Source: Flagellimonas sp. 389 | Lineage (GTDB): Bacteria > Bacteroidota > Bacteroidia > Flavobacteriales > Flavobacteriaceae | Length of the DNA stretch: 64,000 nucleotides | Assembly (NCBI RefSeq): GCF_018449435.1 | Contig: NZ_JAHCMU010000004.1 | Span: 186,001 to 250,000 of the forward strand | Reading direction: 5' to 3' | Shown here: piece after piece, positions 38,704-48,343 of the stretch | How the letters are laid out: each line of letters starts with the position of its first letter | How positions within the stretch are numbered: the first letter of the stretch is position 1 | Made by a program: the position numbers and the translations under genes | Notes under the pieces: generated by a model | Seen by the model: only the letters and a program-made list of their open reading frames with translations | What the model was told of the DNA's origin: nothing | Database searches by the model: none

Positions 38704-41700
38704 TTAGTTTGAAGATTTCGTTATTGTCTTTGAGAAATGAATTTGTACGGGCCCTATCAATCCTGAAGGAACTAATGGATCATCTTTCTTATAAAAGGGC
38801 GCTGTGGTGAAAGTTGTTCTTTTTCCCGGGGGCCTAGGTTCATTGTTGGTGTACCATTCTGGCATCGTCAAGGATGTAGCTCTATGCTGCCCTAGTTGAT
38901 ACCCACCATCATTTGGGGGATAGCGTTCATCACCAATCAAACGGTTGCTCCATAGATTGGTAAGTTGAATTTCTAAGGTATTGTTTCCAAGATGAACAAA
39001 ATCGGTTACATCCAACTGGAAAGGTGGCATCCACGAAACAGCAACTTTTTTTCCATTGATGATAACTTCTGCAGCGATATGGACCGTTCCCAAATCTAAG
39101 GTTACGTTAGTATTCGCTTCAATATGGTCTTTGGTCAAATTGAAATCTTTCACATACGTAGCGGTACCGCTATAATAGTTGATGGAGTCTATTTCATGTT
39201 TGCTCCAATCCACTAAGGATTCAAATTGCACAATACCGCCATAACCATGGCCTTCTTGGAACGAAACTTCCCAATCTTTTGAAATATCAACAGGTTCAGG
39301 AATATCTTTTATTGAAACTTCCCATGTTTTTCCTGATGATAATTGCACGTCGTAATTACCGATTGTAGCTGTAGTGGCTTGTAGTTTATTTTCCTTGGAT
39401 AACTTAAATAATACATCATCTACAGGTGTATGTATCGATTCAATATCGGAAGCTTCTTCACGGAAAACTACGAATACCGATTCGCCTGTATTCAACTCAA
39501 TATCTGTAACTGTATTATTTCCTTCATTTTTGAACTGTGCCATTTTGGTAATGCTACCATCCATGGGATTCCATAGTTCAGGAATTTTATTTGCTACCCT
39601 AAAAGAGGTCCTGAACGTTTTGGTGCCAATGGTATCGGCATTAAAAAAGAAGTAAATATCCTCTTCATTTGTTTTTCTATGGACGTAATCTACCGCATCA
39701 CCATTGAGAATGTCCATATCGGGCACCAATTTAGCGGTGTTCATTACCTTTTTCCAATCATCTATATCACCTATCAAAGGTGCCAATTCCTTGGCCAACT
39801 GCTCAAACTGCTTTTTTGATTCTGCTGATGCTTGATATCCGGATAACTTTTTCGGTCTATCACCGAAAATGGGAACCCCGCTTTTTGCAATTTCAAGGAT
39901 TCGCTTTAGTGTTGGCAGAGAAAGTGTCTCACTATTTTTCAACACCAATATTTTGTAGGTGGTTCCCTCCGGAAGTTTTAATTCGCCATTTTCAATTTTT
40001 AATCGGTTGCGAAGTACATCGGTGTTGACATTGTCAAAATTGATTTGTTTTGGAATCACGGGATTAAAATCTGTTCTGTAATAGGAAGAATTTGGGGTTC
40101 CTTCACCCACATAGACCAACATATCGGAAACTGGTACGCCTTGCCGAAGCATATGAGAACCACGAGCGATATAATCGAACCAAGCAGCTCCTGCGTTTTT
40201 CCACCAGGTTTGGGTACGGTCAAAATGAAAGCCCCAACGGTTCATGGTCATGCCGGGTTCGGCATGAGTGTTGGCTTGATGCGCAAAACGATGAAACATA
40301 AACTCATTGATACCATAGGTCCAGGCTAAATCACCGGATGTTTTTGCCATTGCCGGGTGACCTTTCCAGTTGATTTCTGGCCTTGAGGTAAAGGATTCTG
40401 CAGAAATGACAGGTTTCCCATAAATATGTGCCGAAGAAACCGCAGATGCGGTCTGGGTAATGGGTCTATTCATCCAAAATTCGCCCATGGGGATATCGGT
40501 TACTCCACCAACGTCCAAATCATTTAAAGGGCCAAATCCATAAGGTTCAATGTAGCTTTCCAGACCATCAGCATTACAGAGTTCGGTAAAGTATTGAAAA
40601 TAGTTTTTGGTCATTAAGTTAGTTATGACTTGACGATAGTCATAAAGAACGGCTTCAGAGGCTTCTGGACTTTCTATGAAACGCCCTGCAACTAGAGGTA
40701 GTTTGGAGATGAAGTCATATCCTTTTTCATTTGAAAATATTTCAGCAAAACCCTCTGTCCAGTTTTGCCCTCCCATTTCATAGCTGTCGATTTCAGCATA
40801 CTTTAAAGCATTAGGTGCTAACCCTTCAGCATTTTCAACCACTTTCTTGATAAAGGCGTCGTAGTGTTTTTTAAAAGGCGCCCGACTTAATTTATCTACC
40901 TCCAATCCACGACCCTCGTCAGATGCAGGATTGTTAAAGGCACCTGTAGAGGTATACCCGAAACGTAAGATAGTCCAGCTTCCTCTAGGTAGAGTTGCTT
41001 TCAATATTCCGGCTTCGGTCATGTTTTTACTTAAATCTTTAATGTCTTCTTTGGCGATAATCATTCCATCATTTGCATTGCCAATCGCATCCAATTGATG
41101 GTCTTCTGTTCGGGCAATCGAAGTCCTGCCTAAAGGGTTGTTTATGAAATAGGTGCTAGTGAGCTGCGCCTCTTTTAGTTTGATTGATTGGTTGAACTGT
41201 AATCTAAAGTATTTTGATGTGATACCTTCAAAATGGTCGTTAATGGCCCATTCCCCTTTTCCGGTTCGGACTTTAAATAAATCTCTTACGTCCTTGAAAT
41301 TTGTACCATCTTCACTGGTCTGCAAAATTGCTTTTGCATGCCTGTCATTGAAGACGATCTTGACCGAGCGTATGGTCTTTGGATACTGGTAGTTGAATTG
41401 TAGCCAAGGATTCTTATTGTTTTTGGCACCTAATTCGGATACATCATCGACTTTACCATCAGAAACTATTGAAATATCAAGGCGTTTATCTGAAGAGGTT
41501 AGGGTGGGCGTGTTGGTGGCATCATCCAGTTCGGATTCCAAAGCTGGATAGGCGATTACGGCAATGTCTCTATAAAAACCTTCTCGTTCCGTTGGTTTTT
41601 CAAGTACCAATTCAATGTCTCCACCAGATACTTGCGTTTCACTCCAAACTACCATTTTCATGGATTCCTCAGGGGTAATCCAAGGTCCACCACTGGCTGA

Positions 41701-42057
41701 CCATCCATCACAATTGTGTACCCCAAAAGTGAGTCCCAATCGCTGAGCTTCCTTGGCGGCATGTGAAATCATCTCATGATGTTCGGGAGAATTGTATTTG
41801 ATAGGGCCATTGGGTATACCCTGTGTGATATTGAACAACAACAAGCCTCCGAGGCCAACTTCTGCCATTGCTTCTAAATCTTTCGTAATCCCGGCTTTGG
41901 TCATATTTCCGCTCATGGCATGCATCCATGTTCTAGGTCTAGATGCCTCTGGAGGATTTTTGAATTCATCTTCTAGGTTGGATGTTTCCTTTTTCTCCGT
42001 TTGGCAAGAAAGGAGTAAGATGAACGGTAAAATAAAACTAGCTATGAAGTTTCGCAT
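38704..42057 (-). CDS. GH106 alpha-L-rhamnosidase, lipoprotein
   Basis: This 1117-residue lipoprotein has Cys18 in ILLLSC. The family signature appears right after the linker: RPRTWMHAMSGNMTKAGITK (about 40-59), LEAMAEVGLGGLLLFN, then EIDSYEMGG near 421-429 and SAESFTSRPEINWKGH near 552-567, the regions that carry the catalytic glutamates of GH106. The C-terminal half has sugar-binding sandwich domains (VTLDLGTVHIAAEVIINGKK). It removes alpha-L-rhamnose from oligosaccharides. It heads the ten-gene operon that ends with rhaM. Its 5' end and upstream DNA are similar to those of the next gene, the GH2 at 42192. Confidence 0.88.
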   Translation of the reverse strand: MRNFIASFILPFILLLSCQTEKKETSNLEDEFKNPPEASRPRTWMHAMSGNMTKAGITKDLEAMAEVGLGGLLLFNITQGIPNGPIKYNSPEHHEMISHAAKEAQRLGLTFGVHNCDGWSASGGPWITPEESMKMVVWSETQVSGGDIELVLEKPTEREGFYRDIAVIAYPALESELDDATNTPTLTSSDKRLDISIVSDGKVDDVSELGAKNNKNPWLQFNYQYPKTIRSVKIVFNDRHAKAILQTSEDGTNFKDVRDLFKVRTGKGEWAINDHFEGITSKYFRLQFNQSIKLKEAQLTSTYFINNPLGRTSIARTEDHQLDAIGNANDGMIIAKEDIKDLSKNMTEAGILKATLPRGSWTILRFGYTSTGAFNNPASDEGRGLEVDKLSRAPFKKHYDAFIKKVVENAEGLAPNALKYAEIDSYEMGGQNWTEGFAEIFSNEKGYDFISKLPLVAGRFIESPEASEAVLYDYRQVITNLMTKNYFQYFTELCNADGLESYIEPYGFGPLNDLDVGGVTDIPMGEFWMNRPITQTASAVSSAHIYGKPVISAESFTSRPEINWKGHPAMAKTSGDLAWTYGINEFMFHRFAHQANTHAEPGMTMNRWGFHFDRTQTWWKNAGAAWFDYIARGSHMLRQGVPVSDMLVYVGEGTPNSSYYRTDFNPVIPKQINFDNVNTDVLRNRLKIENGELKLPEGTTYKILVLKNSETLSLPTLKRILEIAKSGVPIFGDRPKKLSGYQASAESKKQFEQLAKELAPLIGDIDDWKKVMNTAKLVPDMDILNGDAVDYVHRKTNEEDIYFFFNADTIGTKTFRTSFRVANKIPELWNPMDGSITKMAQFKNEGNNTVTDIELNTGESVFVVFREEASDIESIHTPVDDVLFKLSKENKLQATTATIGNYDVQLSSGKTWEVSIKDIPEPVDISKDWEVSFQEGHGYGGIVQFESLVDWSKHEIDSINYYSGTATYVKDFNLTKDHIEANTNVTLDLGTVHIAAEVIINGKKVAVSWMPPFQLDVTDFVHLGNNTLEIQLTNLWSNRLIGDERYPPNDGGYQLGQHRATSLTMPEWYTNNEPRPPGKRTTFTTAPFYKKDDPLVPSGLIGPVQIHFSKTITKSSN

Positions 42058-42105
42058 ACTACAAAATCCTGGTCAACTAAAATACTTTATTGCCCTTGTT
42101 GAAGT

Positions 42106-42120
42106 ATCCTGTACTGTATG
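42106..42120 (-). promoter_or_regulatory. PUL operator-like site, ten-gene operon
   Basis: Minus-strand CATACAGTACAGGAT, 48 bp before the GH106 start codon. It is the only site found for the ten genes down to rhaM, consistent with one long transcript of about 15 kb. Confidence 0.55.
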
Positions 42121-42191
42121 GTGTTAAAAGTTCAAGTTATACTATTTAGAAATCCAAAATCCAGAATGTATCTGTAGTGTATTATCGGTAT

Positions 42192-45100
42192 TTAATCAAT
42201 GTACAATTCATCAATAAAAGGTCCGCTTTTGCCAGTAGTCTTTAATTGAATGTTATTTGCTCCAGTGTTAAGGGTAATAATGGTTGGCACAAATTTCCAT
42301 TCTTTTTCCCAACCCCCCGTTGGATGAAACTCTAGCGTTCTGATGTATTCATCGTTTACGTATAATTCCATCGGATGCAGTTGATCTGTATTGTTGTGCA
42401 TATATCTGAACCGAATGCTATAATCACCGGCCTCACCATCGTTTTCTTGATACCACGTTATTGCACCTTCTTTTCCATCGAATTTTACAAACCCACTACC
42501 TTTAAATCGATGCGCATTTTTACTCGATTTTGCTCCACCTTCCATGATACCCTCTTCTGCGGCAATATTGATTCCTCTCCCGATCCACATATCTTCTGAA
42601 TGTTCATCACCCCAAAATAGGCCTTCATTTTTTTCAAATTTCTCAATCATATTCAAAACGACTTTCCCATTTTGTTTTACAACAGCCTTAACGGTAGTGC
42701 CATCTGTAACTTCGAAAACTCCTTTATAGGCTATTCCGTTAGTTTCTGGGTTATCACCATTTGTAGTGTACAAAATTTCTAATTGAGGGAAACGTGATTT
42801 GCCGAATACACGTATCTGTTTTGCATCGATTGTTATTTTATTGGATACATACAAAGCTTTGTCGCCTAAAATGGCTCCGGTAATAAGTGAACCTTCTTGA
42901 GCATTTTGTTTTTCTTCTAGAAACAATCTTACTTTTCCAAAAAACATACTCCTATAATCTGCTTTGGTACGACTTGTTGGATCTATAGGGTTTCCGTTTT
43001 CAATCGATACTTTTTCTAAATTGCCCAATACATTATAATACACTTTGTTTTCTGCATATGGAAATAAATTGCCGTTGGCATCCAAACCTTCTGAGGTTAC
43101 TATATAACTAGAATTAAAACCACCTTCAGCATCTAATTTATGTATTGTAGTTTTTAATTTTGAAGGTTGCCCGCTTGTGTTTAAAGTTATGCGCTTCACC
43201 TCTTTTCCTTTATTGTACGCTATGGCTTCCAATGTTCCTTCTTGGTAGTGCACCATCCATTCGCACTGCATTTCGTTCCAAACTTTGCCTGGTCTATCTT
43301 TTCCTAAGGACTTTCCGTTAAGGAACAATTCTACCTCATCGGCATTGGAATAGACCCAAACAGGGATTACGGTTCCTTTTTTCATTCTTGGGTGTGTCCA
43401 GCTTGGAAACACATGGAGCATAGTTTCTTTGGTCCATTGGCTTTGGTAGAAATAGAACAAATCCTTTTTGAATCCTGCTACATCCAAAGCACCGCCCATG
43501 AATAAATTAAACGGTAAACCTCCGTGTGCCAGACCAGCTTCTCCATAATAATCAAAACCTGTCCAGCGGAAATGGCCGCTATGCCAAGGTAAATCGCGTA
43601 CTACTTCCCAATATTTTCTTGCAGATACTCTAACCGTAGCATTATCGTATGATGAATTGAAACTTTGCTTTCTATTTTTCCAATTTTTAGGGTTGATACC
43701 TTCATAAAAGAAAATTTCCTTTTCCGTTAAATTTGGTAATGGATATGTGCCAGGCAACTCATTGTCGCGCCACCACGTTTGTGTTCTGTAATAGCCACGC
43801 GTTTGCCATGTATGGGGTGCTTCAGTAGAAATGAACGGCTTATCAAAGGTTTTACTTTCAATGAATCTTTTTGTTTCAGAACCCCCATTAACGCCAATAA
43901 TTTCCATGTCCTCACTATTCCCCGCTCCAGAGGTGAACAAGCGTGTAGCATCCAAACTCTTTCCGAATTTCACTAGTTCTGGAGCAATAGTACTATAGGT
44001 TTCATTACCCAAACTCCAAACAAAAATGCTGGGATGATTACGGTCTCTGGTAATCCATTCTTTGACATCACGCTGCCACCAGGCATCAAATGCTTGTTTT
44101 CCATAATCCTGTGCTGCTTTTTTATGCCAACCATCAAAAATTTCGTCCATCACCAACAAGCCAATTTCATCACAAAGATCATAGAACATCGGTGGAGTAG
44201 GGTTGTGTGATGGACGAATGGCATTAATGCCCATGTCTTTTAGTAATTGAAGTTTCCAACGCAGCATAGGTTTGGTCCAAGCACCGCCGACAGGGCCACC
44301 TTCCCAATGCTCGCAGACACCTTTTAATTTGATATTCTCACCATTGAGCCAAAACCCGGTTTCTGTCTTCCATTCAATCGTTCTAAAACCAAAATTGGTC
44401 TTGACTTCGTCAAGTACTGTTCCTTTGCTCTCTATTTGGGTGATGAGCTGGTATACTTCCGGTGTTTCTGGACTCCAAAACGAGGGGTTTGCCACCTCAA
44501 GTTCAACTTGGAAGTCATCTTCGATGTTTTTGATATTTTTTGAAGTAGTTACAAGAATTTTTCCTTTAGGAGAAAGTACGCTTGCCTTTAAAACCAAGCC
44601 TTTTTTTACTTTAATCATGTTGATTTTTGCAACTACTGTGGCTTTTGAATCAGTAATATTAGGGGTGGTTATAAAAATGCCATTTGGCGCAATGTGTGTA
44701 GGTTGTACTTCTATCAAATGTACAGGGGCGTAGATACCGCAAGGATGATACCAGCGCGCAGATGGTTCCAAACTGTTGTCCACACGGACAGCAATGGTAT
44801 TTTGCCCTTCTTTTAAATGTTCGGTAATATCATACCTGAAACTGATATACCCATAAGGTCGTTTGCCCAAATACACCCCGTTGACCCATACTTCGCTGTT
44901 CATGTAGACTCCTTCAAATTCAATATATGTAGTGTTTGAAAGCCTTTCTTTATTCAGTTCGAAAGATTTATGATACCAACCGATTCCACCATCGTGATAA
45001 CCGCCACCTTGACCTTGGTCACCACCTTCCCTAACACCTTTTTCGAAAGACCAATCGTGAGGAACGTCTAGAGTCGTCCAAATGGAATCATTTAGGTTTT

Positions 45101-45344
45101 CCTCTGAAAAGGTAGGGTTGTCCTCTAGAATAAATCGCCAATCTTGATTAAAGTTGGTTTCGGTACGTTGTGAAAAGCCCTGTGATACTGAAAGAAAAAG
45201 TAGAAATAATGAAAGTAAACTTTCTTTTAAACGTATTCGCAATTTCATAAAGAATGGTTCTAGAGTTGAAGCTTCTTTCTGCTGCAATTGGCAAGAAAAG
45301 AGCAAGATGAAAGGTAAAAGTAAGCCAACAATACTTTTGCTCAT
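42192..45344 (-). CDS. GH2 family glycosidase with CBM; double signal peptide
   Basis: A GH2 enzyme with jelly roll, Ig-like domain and TIM barrel. Counted from TTG 45359, acid/base Glu453 is in FVWSLGNETYS and nucleophile Glu513 in FISTEAPHTW. A DUF4982-like part, a chitobiase-C-like segment (LYTTNGDNPETNG) and a CBM35-like C-terminal module follow. Three starts are possible: TTG 45359, ATG 45344 and ATG 45248. From 45344 a lipoprotein signal (FILLFSC) is followed by a second, independent signal peptide starting MKLRIRLKESLLSLFLLFLS and ending GFSQ. The first is a DNA-level duplicate of the GH106 leader, so the native start of the enzyme is probably 45248. Sugar specificity is unknown. Confidence 0.85.
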   Translation of the reverse strand: MSKSIVGLLLPFILLFSCQLQQKEASTLEPFFMKLRIRLKESLLSLFLLFLSVSQGFSQRTETNFNQDWRFILEDNPTFSEENLNDSIWTTLDVPHDWSFEKGVREGGDQGQGGGYHDGGIGWYHKSFELNKERLSNTTYIEFEGVYMNSEVWVNGVYLGKRPYGYISFRYDITEHLKEGQNTIAVRVDNSLEPSARWYHPCGIYAPVHLIEVQPTHIAPNGIFITTPNITDSKATVVAKINMIKVKKGLVLKASVLSPKGKILVTTSKNIKNIEDDFQVELEVANPSFWSPETPEVYQLITQIESKGTVLDEVKTNFGFRTIEWKTETGFWLNGENIKLKGVCEHWEGGPVGGAWTKPMLRWKLQLLKDMGINAIRPSHNPTPPMFYDLCDEIGLLVMDEIFDGWHKKAAQDYGKQAFDAWWQRDVKEWITRDRNHPSIFVWSLGNETYSTIAPELVKFGKSLDATRLFTSGAGNSEDMEIIGVNGGSETKRFIESKTFDKPFISTEAPHTWQTRGYYRTQTWWRDNELPGTYPLPNLTEKEIFFYEGINPKNWKNRKQSFNSSYDNATVRVSARKYWEVVRDLPWHSGHFRWTGFDYYGEAGLAHGGLPFNLFMGGALDVAGFKKDLFYFYQSQWTKETMLHVFPSWTHPRMKKGTVIPVWVYSNADEVELFLNGKSLGKDRPGKVWNEMQCEWMVHYQEGTLEAIAYNKGKEVKRITLNTSGQPSKLKTTIHKLDAEGGFNSSYIVTSEGLDANGNLFPYAENKVYYNVLGNLEKVSIENGNPIDPTSRTKADYRSMFFGKVRLFLEEKQNAQEGSLITGAILGDKALYVSNKITIDAKQIRVFGKSRFPQLEILYTTNGDNPETNGIAYKGVFEVTDGTTVKAVVKQNGKVVLNMIEKFEKNEGLFWGDEHSEDMWIGRGINIAAEEGIMEGGAKSSKNAHRFKGSGFVKFDGKEGAITWYQENDGEAGDYSIRFRYMHNNTDQLHPMELYVNDEYIRTLEFHPTGGWEKEWKFVPTIITLNTGANNIQLKTTGKSGPFIDELYID

Positions 45345-45412
45345 GGTATAAAATTCCAATGAACTAAAACGATTATTTATTTAGCAAGCTAACATTTTAC
45401 CTCAATTAGGGT

Positions 45413-45427
45413 ATCCTGTGGTATACT
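45413..45427 (-). promoter_or_regulatory. PUL operator-like site, second GH2 gene
   Basis: Minus-strand AGTATACCACAGGAT, 68 bp before ATG 45344. It shares its left half with the strongest sites and its right half with the uxuB and DUF1080 sites. It faces the site at 45516-45530 across a 217-bp divergent region. Confidence 0.55.
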
Positions 45428-45515
45428 GTCCCCATGGTAGTGAATCATGCCATTTAAACTTCTTCTCTAAAAGTATATTTATGTTGATTTACATGAAAAG
45501 TTTACGCAAATATGC

Positions 45516-45530
45516 ATGTAACCACAGGAT
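45516..45530 (+). promoter_or_regulatory. PUL operator-like site, DUF1080 operon
   Basis: Plus-strand ATGTAACCACAGGAT, 46 bp before the DUF1080 start. It shares ACCACAGGAT with the site serving the divergent GH2 gene. Confidence 0.55.
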
Positions 45531-45576
45531 AGTTTATGATGGATATTGGGTACCTTTAAGACTTAAATTTTTATAA

Positions 45577-46974
45577 ATGAAAATGATTTTTAACAACCTA
45601 AACATTGGTTTTCGATACTTTTCTCTGGTATCGATTTTTATTTTGATGGCAAGCTGTAATGATAGCAAACAAGACAACCATCTTACTCCCATCTTTGATG
45701 GGGAAACATTGCAAGGCTGGCATACCTTAGGAGGAGAGGCAACCTATAGAGTAGAGAATGGTGAAATTGTGGGTACTACCGTTGCCAATACACCAAACAC
45801 TTTTCTGGCTACTGATTCGCTGTATACTGATTTTATCTTGGAATTGGATTTTAAGACTGATTCCGTATCTAACTCCGGGGTTCAAATCAGGAGTAATAGC
45901 TTTCCTTGGTACCGTAATGGTATTGTCCATGGATATCAAGTAGAGATAGACCCCTCAAAAAGAGCTTGGAGCGGAGGCATCTATGATGAAAAAAGAAGAA
46001 AATGGCTGCATCCGCTTGAAGGAAATCCAGAAGCTCAGCAAGCATATAAACCAAACGACTGGAACCATTACCGCATAGAGGCCATAGGCGATACCATTAA
46101 AACTTGGATCAATGGAATTCCCGCCGCACATTTGATTGATAACATGACCAATGAAGGTTTCATTGCCCTTCAAGTACACAGTATTGGAAAGAGAGGAAAA
46201 CCAGGCGTTGATATACGCTGGAAAAACCTTGAATTTATCACTAAAGATGTATCAAGTTATAGTAAATCAATATCCTTAGCACCTATAATTACCAAAAATC
46301 AATTGACTTTTCAAGAGAAGAAAGATGGGTGGCAAATGCTATGGGACGGTAAAACAACCAATGGTTGGAGAGGAGCTAAATTAGAGGAATTTCCTGAAAC
46401 TGGCTGGGAAATTGAGGATGGTGTGTTGACCGTTCTAGCAAGTGGCGGCGGTGAATCTGAAGCTGTTGGGGATATTGTGACCAAAAAGCTTTATGGAGAT
46501 TTTGAAATGAAGACCGATTTTAAGATTACCGAAGGTGCCAATAGTGGTATTAAATATTATGTGGATACCGAACTGAATAAAGGAGAAGGCTCCTCTATTG
46601 GATTGGAGTTTCAAATCTTGGACGATGAACGGCATCCCGATGCTAAATTGGGAAACCACGAAGGAAGCAGGACTGTAGGTTCGCTATATGATTTGATCCA
46701 AGCGGACACCAATAAACATATGAACGCTATCGGGGAATGGAATACCGCCCATATCGTTTCTAAAGAGAACAATGTTGAACATTGGCTCAATGGTATAAAG
46801 GTACTTGAATACGAGCGTGGCAGCGAAGACTTTTTAAAGTTGGTAAGTGAAAGTAAGTATAAGGATTGGCCCAATTTTGGACTTTTGGAAAAGGGCAATA
46901 TCCTTCTTCAAGATCACGGTGATCGGGTTTCTTTCAAAAACATCAAAATAAAAACGTATGAGCAAGCAGAATAG
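45577..46974 (+). CDS. Tandem DUF1080 (3-keto-glycoside hydrolase-like) lipoprotein
   Basis: This 465-residue lipoprotein has a lipobox ILMASC (Cys27). Two DUF1080 jelly rolls are in one chain: the first about 36-215 (LTPIFDGETLQGWHTLGG, NSGVQIRS, GYQVEID), the second about 250-460 (WQMLWDGKTTNGWRGAKL, NSGIKYYVD, LEFQILDDERHPDA). DUF1080 proteins are linked to cleavage of glycosides oxidized at C3. The stop overlaps the following Gfo/Idh gene by 17 bp, so an oxidize-then-cleave pair is likely. Both halves keep the NSG and E/Q-I-D elements, suggesting that neither is obviously dead. The glycosidic bond attacked is unknown. Confidence 0.87.
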   Translation: MKMIFNNLNIGFRYFSLVSIFILMASCNDSKQDNHLTPIFDGETLQGWHTLGGEATYRVENGEIVGTTVANTPNTFLATDSLYTDFILELDFKTDSVSNSGVQIRSNSFPWYRNGIVHGYQVEIDPSKRAWSGGIYDEKRRKWLHPLEGNPEAQQAYKPNDWNHYRIEAIGDTIKTWINGIPAAHLIDNMTNEGFIALQVHSIGKRGKPGVDIRWKNLEFITKDVSSYSKSISLAPIITKNQLTFQEKKDGWQMLWDGKTTNGWRGAKLEEFPETGWEIEDGVLTVLASGGGESEAVGDIVTKKLYGDFEMKTDFKITEGANSGIKYYVDTELNKGEGSSIGLEFQILDDERHPDAKLGNHEGSRTVGSLYDLIQADTNKHMNAIGEWNTAHIVSKENNVEHWLNGIKVLEYERGSEDFLKLVSESKYKDWPNFGLLEKGNILLQDHGDRVSFKNIKIKTYEQAE

Positions 46975-48307
46975 AAGGGATTTTGTAAAAAAATCCGCAT
47001 TGGGCGGACTAGGTCTAGTAAGCGCTTCCTCCATGTCTATGAGTGCCAAAAGCTATCGAAATATTATAGGTGCCAACGACCGACTTCATGTTGCCATTGC
47101 CGGTTTAGGCCGAAGGTTGGGTGCTTTTTATGATCCTATTGCACATAAAAAAAGTAACGTCCGCTTATTATATCTATGTGACCCCATGGAAAGTCAAATG
47201 GCAAAGGCAGCCACCAAGTTTAAAGAGCATATTGATTATGCGCTAAAACTTGAGAAAGATATTTTCAAGGTATTGGATGATGACAAAGTCGATGTTCTAA
47301 TCAATTCCACCCCCGACCATTGGCACACTCCCGGTTCTATTATGGCCTTGAAGTCGGGGAAGCATGTATATGTCGAAAAACCCAGTAGTTGTACCATGGA
47401 GGAGAATGAACTTCTGGTTGAAGCCGCAAAAAAGTATGATAAAGTGGTACAGATGGGTAATCAGCAACGTTCTTCTGGCCAAACCCAAGAAATTATTAAA
47501 AAAATCCATGATAAGGCTATCGGTGATGCCTACAAAGCCGTCGCTTTTTATAGTAATGGAAGAGGGGCGGTACCGCTTCAGAAAAAGGCAGCGGTTCCTG
47601 AGGGCTTGGATTGGAATCTTTGGCAAGGTCCTGCAGTACATCGCGAGTATACTTCAGAAACCTGGAACTACAACTGGCACTGGTACGGATGGAACTATGC
47701 CACCGCCGAAATGGGCAATAATGCTACACATGAATTGGATGTTGCTAGATGGGCATTAAATGTCAACTATCCACAAATGGTAGAGGTTAACGCTGCGAAA
47801 AGGCATTTTGTAGACGATGGTTGGGAAATGTATGATACCATGTTAGCTAGATTTACTTTTGAGGATAACAAGCAAATTGAATGGGATGGCAAAAGTAGAA
47901 ATGCCTACAACACTTATGGTAGTGGTCGAGGTGTTATTATTTATGGTACCGAAGGAACAGTTTTTGTGAACCGGAGCCATCATAAGCTGTACAATAGAAA
48001 AGGAGAGCTTGTTGAGGAAAGTAAGGGCAAAACAGGTGAATCTGGTATAGCGTTGGGCGGCGGCGGTAATATGTCTACCACACATGTCATGAACTTTTTT
48101 GACACGGTTAGAGGCAAGGCAACTTTAAATGCCCCAATTGACGATGCCAACATATCTATGTCCATGGTTCATTATGCAAACGTCTCATCAAGAATCAATG
48201 AAAACTTTGAGATTGATAGCAAAAACGGAACAATGTTCAACCAAGAAGCGATGAAACATTGGGGAAAACCTTATGAAGAATCGTGGAAAAGTAAATTTTT
48301 ACTCTAA
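46958..48307 (+). CDS. Gfo/Idh/MocA-type oxidoreductase with twin-arginine signal, DUF1080 partner
   Basis: This protein has 449 residues. The N-terminus KQNRRDFVKKSALGGLGLVS is a twin-arginine signal. The cofactor fold has VAIAGLGRRLG (about 46-56), the family Lys lies in VYVEKPSSCTM (about 137-147), and GNNATHELDVARWALN (about 255-270) carries a probable active-site His. The ATG at 46958 lies inside the end of the DUF1080 gene in another frame, which suggests translational coupling. Exported members of this family oxidize sugars with tightly held NAD. Pairing with a DUF1080 protein fits the oxidative glycoside-cleavage route described in Bacteroidetes. Its stop is 36 bp from the convergent DUF5060 gene. 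Confidence 0.9.
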   Translation: MSKQNRRDFVKKSALGGLGLVSASSMSMSAKSYRNIIGANDRLHVAIAGLGRRLGAFYDPIAHKKSNVRLLYLCDPMESQMAKAATKFKEHIDYALKLEKDIFKVLDDDKVDVLINSTPDHWHTPGSIMALKSGKHVYVEKPSSCTMEENELLVEAAKKYDKVVQMGNQQRSSGQTQEIIKKIHDKAIGDAYKAVAFYSNGRGAVPLQKKAAVPEGLDWNLWQGPAVHREYTSETWNYNWHWYGWNYATAEMGNNATHELDVARWALNVNYPQMVEVNAAKRHFVDDGWEMYDTMLARFTFEDNKQIEWDGKSRNAYNTYGSGRGVIIYGTEGTVFVNRSHHKLYNRKGELVEESKGKTGESGIALGGGGNMSTTHVMNFFDTVRGKATLNAPIDDANISMSMVHYANVSSRINENFEIDSKNGTMFNQEAMKHWGKPYEESWKSKFLL

Positions 48308-48343
48308 TCAATTAAGTGGTATAGTAAAAACGCTTTTGATGAT

